From Bacteroidota bacterium (lineage in GTDB: Bacteria; Bacteroidota; Bacteroidia; Cytophagales; Cyclobacteriaceae): a stretch of DNA of 64,000 bases. Below the pieces are notes generated by a model. That model was not told where the DNA came from and searched no databases. It worked only from the letters and a program-made list of their open reading frames with translations. The DNA lies in contig JAEZEH010000031.1 in NCBI GenBank assembly GCA_023417785.1, forward strand, positions 1 through 64,000. The letters run 5' to 3'. Both the position numbers and the translations under genes were made by a program. This document shows, in pieces, positions 24,138 through 34,228 of this stretch (position 1 is the stretch's first letter; every line of letters starts with the position of its first letter).

Positions 24138-25754
24138 TCACTCGGTCCTTCGCCGCTGCGCAAACATCCACTCCAGGAATGTCGGCTCTGCAAATGCATT
24201 ATCCCAGCTGTTATGATTCACGCCGGGATACTCAGTGTATTTGGTCTTGACCTTCAAGGCCTTGAGCCTCGATTGCATATCGCGTGAAAGCGTTACGTCA
24301 ACAACAGCGTCGTCGCTTCCGTGGAATATCCAAAAGCTGGTCTTTCCAACACGCCGGTCATAGGCGCGAAGATCGCCGCCCCCGCAAATAGGAAGTGCCG
24401 CCGCGTACATATCGGGATACCGGTAGACCGATTCAAATGTGCCCATGCCACCCATTGACAGGCCTGTTATGTAGATCCGGGACTTATCAACAGCCTCTTC
24501 GTTCGCGATCCTTTTTACAAGTTCGTTAGCAGCTACAAGCGGCCATTGCGGCTGGGCACCATAATCCAGGTTTATTTGAAATGGCGTGGTCGATCGCTCG
24601 ATATTAGCTGTCGCCCAATACGCATCCTGAGGGCATTGCGGGACAACTACAATTGCAGGATATTTTTGGCGAACACCCGGGTCGAGGAATAACTTCGAGC
24701 CGTGCACTAGCTGTGACTCATTATCGTTGCCCCGCTCTCCACCGCCGTGTAACAATAAAATCAACGGGTACTTCCTTTTTTGGTCATAGTTATCGGGGTA
24801 TAGAATTCGATAAGGCAGAACATTTCCGCCAGACTCAAACTCACGTCTCAGGAAAGATTTTAATATAGGATCCGGAGCTTTCATCAATCCCTGAACATCA
24901 AGCCATTCCCCGAAACGTTCGATCCATTTATCGGTTGGCAGATTTTGCTTGCGCATACCGAAACCGTGATCACCACGCGCGTACATGTGAAGTTCAGCGT
25001 CCTTTTTTGCATTCATCCATGCGTTGTAGAGATCCACGCTGTGCGGGGCGAGGTTCAACCCATCGTTAGTGGCTGCAAGAATAAACAAGGGAGGTGCGTC
25101 TTTCTCAACGGTGCCGATCATTTGTTCAGGAAAGAAAGGATAAACCGGTACGGCGAAATCCGGACGGGTCTCGCGCGTGTATCCGAATAGTGATCCTGAT
25201 GCCACGGTACCCCCCGCAGAAAAGCCCATGATTCCGACCCGGTTTGGAAGGACATCAAATTCCTCCGCGTGCTTCCTTACGTAAGCGATTGCCTCTCTTC
25301 CGTCGGCAATTGCCAGAGGAAGTGTTTGCGCTATTGCTTCGTCGAATGTTGTACTACCCCACTTCTGATCCATTTCCTTCACCGGGTCAGTGGTGTGGCT
25401 TCGTACGAGACGGTATCTCAGAACAAAACAGGTTATGCCTTTGTTGACAAGCCATTCAGCGACCTGGTGACCTTCGCTGTCAATCGAAAGCGCGTGAAAT
25501 GCCCCGCCCGGTGCGATGATCACCGCAGTACCATTTGCTTTTCCGGCTTCTGGCTGGAATACCGTTAGGGAAGGCTTACTGACGTTGTACACCACGCGTG
25601 TCCTCCAGGAATTGCTGTCATTTTCTGCCTCATTCCACGTCCAGGATTCTGAACCCGGGGCCAACCCCTCATAAAGCTGGATTACCTTCTGTTGCGCGCT
25701 GACGGTTCCGATTAGTAACAGCAGAAGCACCGTCGTGACGAGATGTTTTTTCAT
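24138..25754 (-). CDS. secreted two-domain esterase/hydrolase (alpha/beta hydrolase fusion)
   Basis: The protein has 538 residues with a signal peptide (LVTTVLLLLLIGTVSA). It contains two alpha/beta-hydrolase units in tandem. Domain 1 (about 30-285) is a BD-FAE/esterase-like enzyme with IAPGGAFH for the oxyanion region, nucleophile GFSAGG and His in YARGDHGFGM. Domain 2 (about 295-538) is a phospholipase/PHB-depolymerase-like esterase with LLHGGGERG, nucleophile GLSMGG, and GSDDAVVDV and NHNSWD for Asp and His. Both units keep full triads. Such fusions act on acetylated or feruloylated plant polysaccharides in known cases; the substrate here is not proven. It lies 242 bases downstream of the PQQ dehydrogenase gene. 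Confidence 0.88.
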   Translation of the reverse strand: MKKHLVTTVLLLLLIGTVSAQQKVIQLYEGLAPGSESWTWNEAENDSNSWRTRVVYNVSKPSLTVFQPEAGKANGTAVIIAPGGAFHALSIDSEGHQVAEWLVNKGITCFVLRYRLVRSHTTDPVKEMDQKWGSTTFDEAIAQTLPLAIADGREAIAYVRKHAEEFDVLPNRVGIMGFSAGGTVASGSLFGYTRETRPDFAVPVYPFFPEQMIGTVEKDAPPLFILAATNDGLNLAPHSVDLYNAWMNAKKDAELHMYARGDHGFGMRKQNLPTDKWIERFGEWLDVQGLMKAPDPILKSFLRREFESGGNVLPYRILYPDNYDQKRKYPLILLLHGGGERGNDNESQLVHGSKLFLDPGVRQKYPAIVVVPQCPQDAYWATANIERSTTPFQINLDYGAQPQWPLVAANELVKRIANEEAVDKSRIYITGLSMGGMGTFESVYRYPDMYAAALPICGGGDLRAYDRRVGKTSFWIFHGSDDAVVDVTLSRDMQSRLKALKVKTKYTEYPGVNHNSWDNAFAEPTFLEWMFAQRRRTE

Positions 25755-25996
25755 AGGAGATGTTCTTTCGGGTTCCGGTTCATTATTGCGTCCGGATTAC
25801 ACATGGAAAATACAAAAAATCCCGATATTACCATCGACGCGTCACACAGTTTGAACCCGTTTACATCACTACGCAGTTGAATCAAATCGCATATTGGCGC
25901 TATATCAAATTAGTTATCCTGTGAACTAATACCTTGCCGGGAGAACGTTTTGGCAAACGATCTGAATTCTCTGTCTGTCAAACAAGCTCAGCTACT

Positions 25997-28078
25997 TCAC
26001 CTTGATCCGCGCATTTTTCTGGCATCGTCAAGAACATAGTGTTTCACATCAGCGATATCCTGTTCGGAAAGGCGATCACCGAAATCCGGCATTCCCTTTT
26101 CAATAAAAATTCCTTTCCCAACGATTTGCTCAAACAATCCGAAAGTTTCGTCACTTGAATAAACCAACCCCGGTATGGCGCCGTCGCCATGGCATCTCCC
26201 ACAGAACCTGGTAAAAAGAATGGCTCCCTTCGCAATTTGTTCAGGGGTAGCATTCGATGCAAGACGCGTAATCGCACGTGGTGGTTTAGCCTGGAAAGTC
26301 GGAGGTTTCATTTTACCTCCGAGCGCAAATGTAAAAACGCGTCCCGGGTTGAGTTGACTGATATATTTGGTCCAGACACCCATTCCACCACCCCACCCCG
26401 CCACTAACGTAATATACTGAACTCCATCAACCATGTACGTTACGGGCGGGGCAACAATGCCAATCTCAAGAGGAAAAATCCAGCGAAGAGCTCCGGTTGA
26501 GGCATCATAAGCTTTGAATTCACCTTCACCTGTTCCCTGAAATACCAGATCTTCGGTAGCCAACACCCCTGCATTCCAAAAATTTTTTTGTTGTACACTC
26601 CAGATTTCTTTTTGCTTGACGGGATCCCAAGCAATTAATTTTCCGCTCCATTGGTTAGCTAACGAATCTCCACGCTCAGGACTATCCGGATCGTGACCTG
26701 TCCCGGTATTCCAGGATCGCCCGTCATCGGCAAAGGCCCAGTTGGTATCCTGTCCAAACATGTTAGACCCCTCCTGTGCCGGAATGTACACCAATCCTGT
26801 AGAATCATTATACGCCATAGGATGCCAATTGTGCGCGCCTATCGGGGCAGGTGCAATCACTGCATTCACGCCTTTGTAGCGACTAAATGCGGTTTCGACA
26901 GGGCGTCCAGTCGAGTAGTCAATCTCCTTTGCCCAATTCGTATAGACATAGGGTTTGGCCGATATGAACTCACCACTGATTCTGTCTATTACGTAAAAGA
27001 AACCATTCTTCGGTGCCTGCATCAACACCTTTCTGAGTTCACCCCTGACGTCAATATCCGCGAGAATAATTGATTGCGTCGCCGTATAATCCCAGCTGTC
27101 TCCCGGCGTGGTTTGGTAATGCCACTTCAGCTCACCATTGTCAGGATCAAGGGCCAAAATTGAAGAGAGGTATAAATTGTCGCCGCCGCCCGGGCTTCTG
27201 ATCTCGCGGTTCCAGGGCGAACCATTCCCGGTGCCGACATAAAGGAGATTTAGTTCCGGGTCGAAGGCCATGGCGTCCCAGGCGGTGCCCCCACCTCCAA
27301 ATTTCCACCATTCACCTGTCCAGCTTTGTGCCGCGGCCTCCTGGGCCTTGGATTCAAAACCATCCTTCGGATTCCCGGGCACCGTGTAAAATCGCCAGGT
27401 TTGACTTCCGGTCATTGCATCGTATGCGGTAATGTAGCCGCGAACACCGTATTCGGCTCCTCCGTTGCCTATTATCACCTTTCCATTTACAACCCTGGGG
27501 GCACCGGTAATGGTATAAGCCTTCTTCTGATCAACGGTAAGTACCTCCCAGACTTTCTCGCCATTGACAGCATTGATTGCAATAAGCCTTCCGTCGAACG
27601 ACCCGAGAAATACAAGGCCCCTGTACACTGCCACTCCCCGGTTTACCACTCCACAGCATCCTTTCTCACCGTACGCGCGCGGTACCTCCGGATCGTAAGT
27701 CCATATGAGTTCTCCTCTTCGCACATCAATAGCATAAACAATACTCCACGGACCTGTGATATACATGATACCGTTCACGACGATTGGTGTTGTTTCAATC
27801 CCGCGCACGGTACCAAGGTCTATGCTCCAAACCAAACCCAGGCTATCAATATTTGATGCTGAGATCTGATCTAGCGGACTGAATCTCGTTTCATGGTAAT
27901 TTCTTCCATGTGTCAACCAGTCCTGAGGCGAATCGTCCGCTGCACGCAGTCGTTTGTCGTCAACCTCAAGCGTTATGTCACGAACATGCTCCGGTATCCG
28001 CGCGTCGAACTTAGTAGCACAGTGCACGAGCAAATAAATTGAGGCCAGGACGAGTAGAAATCCAAGGAGATTTTTCAT
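25997..28078 (-). CDS. PQQ-dependent quinohaemoprotein alcohol dehydrogenase with cytochrome c domain
   Basis: The protein has 693 residues. A lipobox-like LLVHC near residue 20 suggests lipidation. An eight-bladed PQQ propeller follows (about 40-590), with the vicinal cysteines of GEKGCCGVVNRG that form a ring-like disulfide over PQQ. The catalytic Asp330 lies in GDSWDYT. The residue two after it is Thr, not the extra Asp of lanthanide-dependent XoxF/PedH enzymes, which suggests a Ca-type enzyme. The C-terminal domain has CGRCH for haem c and a distal Met. It oxidises alcohols or sugars in the periplasm. No PQQ synthesis gene is in the window. Confidence 0.93.
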   Translation of the reverse strand: MKNLLGFLLVLASIYLLVHCATKFDARIPEHVRDITLEVDDKRLRAADDSPQDWLTHGRNYHETRFSPLDQISASNIDSLGLVWSIDLGTVRGIETTPIVVNGIMYITGPWSIVYAIDVRRGELIWTYDPEVPRAYGEKGCCGVVNRGVAVYRGLVFLGSFDGRLIAINAVNGEKVWEVLTVDQKKAYTITGAPRVVNGKVIIGNGGAEYGVRGYITAYDAMTGSQTWRFYTVPGNPKDGFESKAQEAAAQSWTGEWWKFGGGGTAWDAMAFDPELNLLYVGTGNGSPWNREIRSPGGGDNLYLSSILALDPDNGELKWHYQTTPGDSWDYTATQSIILADIDVRGELRKVLMQAPKNGFFYVIDRISGEFISAKPYVYTNWAKEIDYSTGRPVETAFSRYKGVNAVIAPAPIGAHNWHPMAYNDSTGLVYIPAQEGSNMFGQDTNWAFADDGRSWNTGTGHDPDSPERGDSLANQWSGKLIAWDPVKQKEIWSVQQKNFWNAGVLATEDLVFQGTGEGEFKAYDASTGALRWIFPLEIGIVAPPVTYMVDGVQYITLVAGWGGGMGVWTKYISQLNPGRVFTFALGGKMKPPTFQAKPPRAITRLASNATPEQIAKGAILFTRFCGRCHGDGAIPGLVYSSDETFGLFEQIVGKGIFIEKGMPDFGDRLSEQDIADVKHYVLDDARKMRGSR

Positions 28079-28307
28079 AAGGTTCAGCGTCAGTAGGCAA
28101 TATTGATCGCAGCCGTAGAAGAGAAATCCAAGGGGAGGAAGACCAGGCTGACCGACAGTATGTTAAGTGAAGGTAGCTATATTAGACAGACATCAAAGAA
28201 ATTACCTGAATAACTTCTCGTCGTATCTGTAAAGGCGAAGTCCAAATAAGTTTCTAATTTTTTTTCCGGGACCTTCTTACCTTGGAGCAATTTAAAAATC
28301 TAACGAC

Positions 28308-28793
28308 ATGGATGCAGCATCCCTGAATGAGTTGAAAAGAGCGTTGGACGACCTCGAGGCAGGGCAGCTCAAGACGTTATGTCTTCGGTTGGCAAAGTTC
28401 AAAAAGGATAATAAAGAACTCTTGACATACCTGTTGTTCGACGAAGGAGATGAATCAGGTTACATCGAAAGCGTGAAACGCGAAATCACCGACCTCTTTG
28501 AAGAAATAACGAATCTGAATACGTATTATCTGAAGAAAAGTCTGCGTCGAATTCTGAAGCTGGTAAATAAACAAATCCGCTACTCAGGCAAAGCAGAAAC
28601 AGAACTGGCGCTGCGAATCCATTTTTGTCAGCAGCTCAAAGAACGTGAGATGCCGGTTACAAAGAGCGTAGTGCTCATAAATATGTATGATCAACAATTA
28701 AAAAAGATCCATCAGGCGCTGGGGAAATTACACGAAGACTTGCAGTTCGACTACCAGGGTACGGTCGAGAGCCTGATCATACGACGCCGGTGA
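28308..28793 (+). CDS. DUF6155 family protein
   Basis: The protein has 161 residues, is soluble and strongly helical. It begins MDAASLNELKRALDDLEAGQLKTLCLRLAKFKKDNKELL, of which the KELLTYLLFDE and LKKSLRRILKLVNKQIRYSG blocks are the DUF6155 signature. Function is unknown. Basic and acidic residues alternate along the helices, which suits protein-protein or nucleic-acid contacts but proves neither. It converges with tonB, separated by a terminator hairpin. Confidence 0.82.
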   Translation: MDAASLNELKRALDDLEAGQLKTLCLRLAKFKKDNKELLTYLLFDEGDESGYIESVKREITDLFEEITNLNTYYLKKSLRRILKLVNKQIRYSGKAETELALRIHFCQQLKEREMPVTKSVVLINMYDQQLKKIHQALGKLHEDLQFDYQGTVESLIIRRR

Positions 28794-28822
28794 CACCTGA
28801 AATTGTATCATCAAACGCATAT

Positions 28823-28867
28823 AAAAAAATCGGGCAAACCCCTCAGATGGATCCAGGGTTTACCCGA
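28823..28867 (-). terminator. terminator of tonB gene, between convergent genes
   Basis: A 12-bp stem (TCGGGTAAACCC with GGGTTTGCCCGA, one G-T pair) carries a 14-base loop that contains the palindrome TGGATCCA. On the minus strand it is followed by TTTTTTTA, so it ends tonB transcripts. It lies 28 bases past the tonB stop and also just past the DUF6155 stop. Confidence 0.85.
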
Positions 28868-28894
28868 CTTATTCAGAAGGATCAGACTTTCGTA

Positions 28895-29569
28895 TCAGTC
28901 CTGCCTGAAATTTATTGGAAGAACCATCTTTTGTCGTACTGCTCTGCCACGTTGTTTTCCGGGATTCCATTTTGGTGCAATGCTCACCACGCGAACAGCT
29001 TCCTCATCGCAACCGGCACCAATGCCCTTCAGAGTTCTCACATTAGTCAGCGTTCCATCACGCTCAACTATGAATTCAACGAACACCTTTCCCTGGATGT
29101 CCATTCTGCGAGCCATAGCGGGATACACCATATTTCTGGATATGAATTCAGTAAACGCGTTGATGCCTCCTACCGGCGACGCAGATTCTTCAACCACCGT
29201 AAACAACATGTTTGGATCTTCTTCTTCAACGTCTACGCGAACCGGTGCCGACGGACTAAGTTCTGAAGGGGTAAGCTCGAGATCCATATCGACGGTGATG
29301 CTCTCTTCGATGATCTTCGTATCGGGTACTTCGATGATTTGAGGTTGTTCAATTTTCGGTTGTGGCGGACGCAACTGTTCGGTTACGGGAACATCAATCA
29401 GTTCCTCGATTTGCCCGTGATTGTTAATCAGATCGGACTTCTTCGCATGTCGCTCCGTCTTGTACGTGAAGGCGGCGATGGTAAGCGAAAGGGATGTGAC
29501 GAGCCCAATATTGAAAAAAAGAAATGATTTTCTGGACAGGTCAGCCCTGGCAGTTTTTTTCGGTTCCAT
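28895..29569 (-). CDS. TonB-family energy transducer
   Basis: The protein has 224 residues from the ATG at 29569. A short cytoplasmic basic tail precedes one membrane helix (FLFFNIGLVTSLSLTIAAF). A proline- and acid-rich periplasmic linker follows (about 50-130). The C-terminal TonB domain includes NMVYPAMARRMDIQGKVFVEFIVERDG, with the YP box typical of TonB C-termini. It carries energy from ExbB-ExbD to outer-membrane receptors. Neither exb gene lies here. It is divergent from a TonB-dependent receptor gene, which may be its partner. Confidence 0.9.
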   Translation of the reverse strand: MEPKKTARADLSRKSFLFFNIGLVTSLSLTIAAFTYKTERHAKKSDLINNHGQIEELIDVPVTEQLRPPQPKIEQPQIIEVPDTKIIEESITVDMDLELTPSELSPSAPVRVDVEEEDPNMLFTVVEESASPVGGINAFTEFISRNMVYPAMARRMDIQGKVFVEFIVERDGTLTNVRTLKGIGAGCDEEAVRVVSIAPKWNPGKQRGRAVRQKMVLPINFRQD

Positions 29570-29994
29570 AAAAAGTTTGTGGTTTATTCTGGTATGGTAT
29601 CGAGGTATACGAGAAAGCCTTGCGAAAGGATATATTAACTGGAATAAAATCCTTGTATTTTTTCTCACCTGATATCAAACAAACCCAGGAGTACTCGCCT
29701 ACGTGGTTCAAGCAATTGAATCATGCGTGAAGTCAATGCAAAATTTGGCTATATCGATGCCTGAACAAAGTTTCTTCTGTATTGGCATTCACACTTAACA
29801 GCCATTCGTAAGTACCAGGAAATCCGCTTAAATTCAGAGCACTTTTATGCCTCGCGAAACCGTCGCCCTGATGCCTCAGAAATCGTCAAAAGACCATTTG
29901 TAAATCGTGGGCTCCGGATCTTGGTTAAAAGCCGGATATTGCCCGCCGGAAACCTGAAACGATTTTCAGGCACTCTTTTTTAACCGGTCGTGAA
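29570..29994. other. 425-base divergent intergenic region
   Basis: This is the gap between the starts of tonB (minus) and the receptor (plus). It must hold both promoters. I see no gene, strong hairpin or recognisable operator. The Bacteroidota -7/-33 motif (TAnnTTTG/TTTG) could not be placed with confidence. Confidence 0.5.
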
Positions 29995-32748
29995 ATGGTG
30001 AGGCTTTTATCTATCTTTTTTATCGTTTGTTCTGGTTTTGAAGCATTCTCCCAGCAAGTGGAGATTTCCGGTACAGTCAGAAGTGCGGCAGATGACATAG
30101 GACTTCCCGGCGCTACCGTATTGCTTGAAAGGAATTCCGAGACGTCTACCCGGACGTCGCAGGGAATGGTAACAGACATCGAAGGAAATTTCAGATTTGA
30201 AGAGGTCGAGCGTGGTTCCTATTCGATAACAGTTCAGTTTGTAGGATATACACCCCGTGTGATGACCATCGAGGTGGTTGGCGAATCACTGGATCTGGGA
30301 ACCATCGACCTGGAGGAGGAAAGTACCACATTGCAGGAAGTGGTTGTGGTTGGAAGGATGCCGGTGGGCGAGCAACGCGCTGATACTACTGAATTTTCGG
30401 CGGCGTCGTTCAAGACAGCCCGCGATGCCTCTTCTCAGGAGCTTGTTGAAAAGATTCCCGGGGTAGAAATTGTCGATGGACGCATCCAGGCCCAGGGAGA
30501 GAATGTGCAACAAATTCTCATTGACGGAAAACCGTTTTTCGGAACAGACGTAAACGCAGCACTTCAGAGTCTGCCGGCTGACGCAGTTGCAAGCATACAG
30601 GTTTTTGATCAGCGAAGCGATAAGTCCATCCTCAGTGGATTCGATGACGGCGAAAGAATCCGAACCATCAACATCATCACCAAGCCAAACCGGAAGCGAG
30701 GTACTTTTGGAAAGGTAACCGGAGGCTATGGCACGGATGACCGATACATGGCCGGTGCAAGTATCAATTTCTTCGATGGCGACAGGAGGATTACAACTAC
30801 CGGGCTAAGCAACAACATCAACACCCTGAATTTCTCAGCCGACCCGAACAACGAAGGTGAATCACGGCCCCAAAATGGAATCATCCGTACCCACAGCGGG
30901 GGGATAAACTTCATTGACACCTGGAATGGGAACATCGACTTCAGTGGGAGCTATTCCTACACTAACCGCGAAAATATGCGGTCTCAGTTTATGGTCCGTG
31001 ATTTTGTTTCTGCCGATTCAGGTCAGGTGTACACCGAAGACAACGTAAACACCACTACGAATACCGAACATCGGATGGATATCCGCTTCGATTACAAAAT
31101 AAACGAAAGGAACAGGTTGATCGTCAGACCCTCGATTTCACTGAAGCAAAACAGACAATCGGCTTTCTTTTTGGGTAACACGGTCACCGATTTCGGTCTG
31201 CTGAACGAAACGCAAAACAGATCAAGTTCGGATAACACCGACAACGATTACCATAGCCGGATTAATTATGGTCATCAGTTCAAGAAGAAAGGCCGGAGTT
31301 TAAGCCTCAGGCTGAACACCAGCTATCACAACAATACAGACGATGCTTACCGTACCGCGGAAAATATATTTTACGATGGTGAACAAACTACCGAGCTGCT
31401 GAATCAATACACCGATCTGGCGCGCACAGGTCTGTCATGGGAAACCGGCGTCTCCTATACGGAACCCCTTTCGCCGAATAGCCAGATTGAGCTGGAATAT
31501 GAGATAGGGAACCGGATCAATGATTCCGACAAGCGGACTTACAACTTTGACGACGAAACGAATCTTTATAGTTTGCTGGACCCCGCCATCAGTAACACGT
31601 TCAAGAGCGAATATATAACTCAGGAGGCTGAACTGGGCTACCAATACCGAAAAGGTAAGCTCAACCTTCAAACGGAGCTGGAGTTTCAACAAGCGGAGTT
31701 AAAAAATGACCAATTATACCCCGGCGAGTTTAATCTCGAGCGGACATTCCACGGCTTCTTACCGTCGGCCCGGATAGAGTATAAATTCACGGACAACGCC
31801 AATCTTCAGATCAACTACCGGACATGGACAAACGAACCCAGCGTTGGCCAACTTCAAAACGTAATCGACAATAGTAATCCCCTTCAACTTCGAACGGGGA
31901 ATCCGAATCTTGATCAATCCTATAATTCGTGGGCAAGGGCTCAGTTCAGGTCATACGAACCTGAATCCGGCAAGTCGTTCTTTGCTTCCCTGCAGGGAAA
32001 CTTTGTGCAGGATTACATTGCGAATAGTACACTGATCGCCGAAGAGCCAATACCTGTGAATGACGATATTATCCTTGAACGCGGATCGCAATTGATTCGA
32101 CCGGTCAACGTCGACGGGTTTATGGAGTTGCGGTCATACCTAAACTTCAGCCGCCCCTGGGCCCTTATACGTTCCAATTTAAGTCTGAGTGGTTCAGCAA
32201 ACTATTCGAAAAGGCCCGGAGTTATCAATGACCAACTCAACACTGCCACCACACGGAACTTCCGCGCGCGAATAGGTATCAGCAGCAACATCAGCGAAAA
32301 TATTGACTTTAATATCTCGACGAGAAGCAGCTTCAACCTCGTTGAAAACACATTACGACCTTCGCTTAATAACAATTTTTTCAATCAAAGCAGCCGGTTG
32401 CGTTTGAACTGGACTATCTGGAAAGGACTCGTGTTCCGGACGGATGTCAATCATCAAACGAATAATGGACTGGCGGCAGGTGTAAACGCCGACTTCACGC
32501 TCTGGAACATGAGTATTGGCAAAAAGATTTTCCGTAATCAGCTTGGTGAAATAAGTCTGATGGTTTACGACTTACTGGAACAGAATAACAACATTCGTCG
32601 GAATATCAATGAAGTTTACATTGAAGATGTACAATCCAATGTATTGCAAAGATACTTTATGCTGACCTTCACGTACAATATCCGCCGCTTCAGTGGTGGC
32701 GCATCCCTGGACGATTTTGAGCTGCCTCGCCAAAGAAGCGAAGAATAG
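29995..32748 (+). CDS. TonB-dependent receptor-like outer-membrane beta-barrel protein
   Basis: The protein has 917 residues. Signal peptide residues run to about 21 (AFSQQ). A carboxypeptidase-regulatory-like beta-sandwich follows (about 22-110, GTVRSAADDIGLPGATV). Then comes a plug domain (EKIPGVEIVDG, QILIDGKPFFGTDVNAAL), and a long barrel ends with aromatic FMLTFTYNIRRF. The TonB box should lie near LQEVVVVGRMP. The barrel is of the Omp_b-brl_3 type seen in Bacteroidota receptors without a SusD partner. Substrate unknown: no adjacent glycan or iron genes point to one. Confidence 0.9.
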   Translation: MVRLLSIFFIVCSGFEAFSQQVEISGTVRSAADDIGLPGATVLLERNSETSTRTSQGMVTDIEGNFRFEEVERGSYSITVQFVGYTPRVMTIEVVGESLDLGTIDLEEESTTLQEVVVVGRMPVGEQRADTTEFSAASFKTARDASSQELVEKIPGVEIVDGRIQAQGENVQQILIDGKPFFGTDVNAALQSLPADAVASIQVFDQRSDKSILSGFDDGERIRTINIITKPNRKRGTFGKVTGGYGTDDRYMAGASINFFDGDRRITTTGLSNNINTLNFSADPNNEGESRPQNGIIRTHSGGINFIDTWNGNIDFSGSYSYTNRENMRSQFMVRDFVSADSGQVYTEDNVNTTTNTEHRMDIRFDYKINERNRLIVRPSISLKQNRQSAFFLGNTVTDFGLLNETQNRSSSDNTDNDYHSRINYGHQFKKKGRSLSLRLNTSYHNNTDDAYRTAENIFYDGEQTTELLNQYTDLARTGLSWETGVSYTEPLSPNSQIELEYEIGNRINDSDKRTYNFDDETNLYSLLDPAISNTFKSEYITQEAELGYQYRKGKLNLQTELEFQQAELKNDQLYPGEFNLERTFHGFLPSARIEYKFTDNANLQINYRTWTNEPSVGQLQNVIDNSNPLQLRTGNPNLDQSYNSWARAQFRSYEPESGKSFFASLQGNFVQDYIANSTLIAEEPIPVNDDIILERGSQLIRPVNVDGFMELRSYLNFSRPWALIRSNLSLSGSANYSKRPGVINDQLNTATTRNFRARIGISSNISENIDFNISTRSSFNLVENTLRPSLNNNFFNQSSRLRLNWTIWKGLVFRTDVNHQTNNGLAAGVNADFTLWNMSIGKKIFRNQLGEISLMVYDLLEQNNNIRRNINEVYIEDVQSNVLQRYFMLTFTYNIRRFSGGASLDDFELPRQRSEE

Positions 32749-32775
32749 AAGCATCGGCATGACAGCGTGATCGCT

Positions 32776-34065
32776 TTATCTCGTTAATCTATATATCATC
32801 AAAGCAGCCCGCTTTATCTGCTCATCCAGGGTGCGCAGATCAAGGTATTCATTAGGTGAATGCGCGCCGCCACCCATGGCTCCGATCCCGTCAAGGCAGT
32901 CTGCGTATTTTGCAACAAACGATATATCGCCCGCACCGCGCTTTGCCGGATCGTAGGGCTTCACCGCACCCAACCCCAGGTCTACACTAACCTTGCTATA
33001 AACTTCCAGTAGCTTCAGGTTGCCGTCGGTCGGGGGCATAGCCGGGTAACCGTCATCAAAAACAAGGCGGGCTGACGTTCGTGGCAGATTTTTTGACACA
33101 ATTTGCTGCATCTTCTTTTTTGCCAGGTCGCGTTGTTCATTGGAAAGATATCGGAGGTCACCCATTACCCTTGTACTGTTAGCAACTACGTTGGTTTTGC
33201 CCGCAGCCGTGCCTTCCTTTTTTGCTGAGTCCAGATGAACATCAGTACCACCCAGGATCAGGCCCGCGTTAAAAGTCAGGTTCTCTTCCTGCATTTCCGT
33301 ATAGAATTGGTGAAGTATACGAGCCGTTTCATAAACAGCTCCGGCCCCTACACTGGAAGAAAAAACACCGGCGGAATGAGCCTGCCTCCCCTTTACGTCC
33401 AGCGTCCAGTTAGTAGTTCCCCTGCGAGCAATAGTTGCGTCCCCGAAAGCAGTTCCTGTTTCAAACGCAAGTGCCACATCACTTTTCTGAGCTGCTTCGA
33501 TAATATCGGCGCGGCTTACCTCCAACGGCCGACCTGCCTCCTCTTCATCTCCGTGTAATGCCACTATAATCTGCGCTTCGTTCAGCAGACCGACGTCGTT
33601 CAGGGCTTTGAGTGCATAAAGCATCACCATATTCCCCCCCTTCATGTCGTTGGTTCCGGGACCGTGTGCAATGGAATCCTGAAGTTTGTATTCCTGAAAC
33701 GGGCTTTCGGGTTCAAAGACCGTATCCAGGTGACCAATAAGAAGTATCCGTTTTCCTTTCGAACCTTTCTTTTCAGCGAAAAGATGTCCACTGCGGTTAA
33801 GCTCGTCTGGAAGGGGGATCCACCTGGTGGAAAAGCCGATGTTATCAAATGCTTTTTGCATGTGGGCTGCAGTTTTTTTAACTCCTACCTTGTTCAGGGT
33901 TCCACTGTTGATGTTCACACTTTCTTCGAGAAATCTGACACACGCTCCCATATTATGATCGACGGCCCGGACAATCTTTTTTTCCGTGGCAGTCAGTTTC
34001 TGCGCGGGAACCGTGGTGGTGAACAAAAGACATAAGAGTGCAAGGAACGCAACCATTGAATTCAT
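32776..34065 (-). CDS. M20-family metallopeptidase (glutamate carboxypeptidase type), exported
   Basis: The protein has 429 residues with a signal peptide ending near PAQ (residues about 20-22). Metal-site motifs are GHLDTVFE, GTNDMKGGN (second metal Asp), HGDEEEAG (general-base Glu and Glu ligand), and a late GGGAHSPNEY His. The dimerisation lid domain contains GRQAHSAGV. It hydrolyses peptides or folyl/gamma-glutamyl conjugates in the periplasm using two zinc ions. The gene converges with the receptor gene. Confidence 0.92.
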   Translation of the reverse strand: MNSMVAFLALLCLLFTTTVPAQKLTATEKKIVRAVDHNMGACVRFLEESVNINSGTLNKVGVKKTAAHMQKAFDNIGFSTRWIPLPDELNRSGHLFAEKKGSKGKRILLIGHLDTVFEPESPFQEYKLQDSIAHGPGTNDMKGGNMVMLYALKALNDVGLLNEAQIIVALHGDEEEAGRPLEVSRADIIEAAQKSDVALAFETGTAFGDATIARRGTTNWTLDVKGRQAHSAGVFSSSVGAGAVYETARILHQFYTEMQEENLTFNAGLILGGTDVHLDSAKKEGTAAGKTNVVANSTRVMGDLRYLSNEQRDLAKKKMQQIVSKNLPRTSARLVFDDGYPAMPPTDGNLKLLEVYSKVSVDLGLGAVKPYDPAKRGAGDISFVAKYADCLDGIGAMGGGAHSPNEYLDLRTLDEQIKRAALMIYRLTR

Positions 34066-34228
34066 GGAGTGTCGGATTTATTAGACAATATAGCGCAACC
34101 GGATGGAGTAACAAGGCGCCTTTACGCAAACGATTGCCGAATCAGACAGCGACACCACCCGGACGAAGGTTTTGCGCTACATGAGGAATCTCATGATTAT
34201 TGGTTTGTTTTGCAGTGTACTTTTGATC

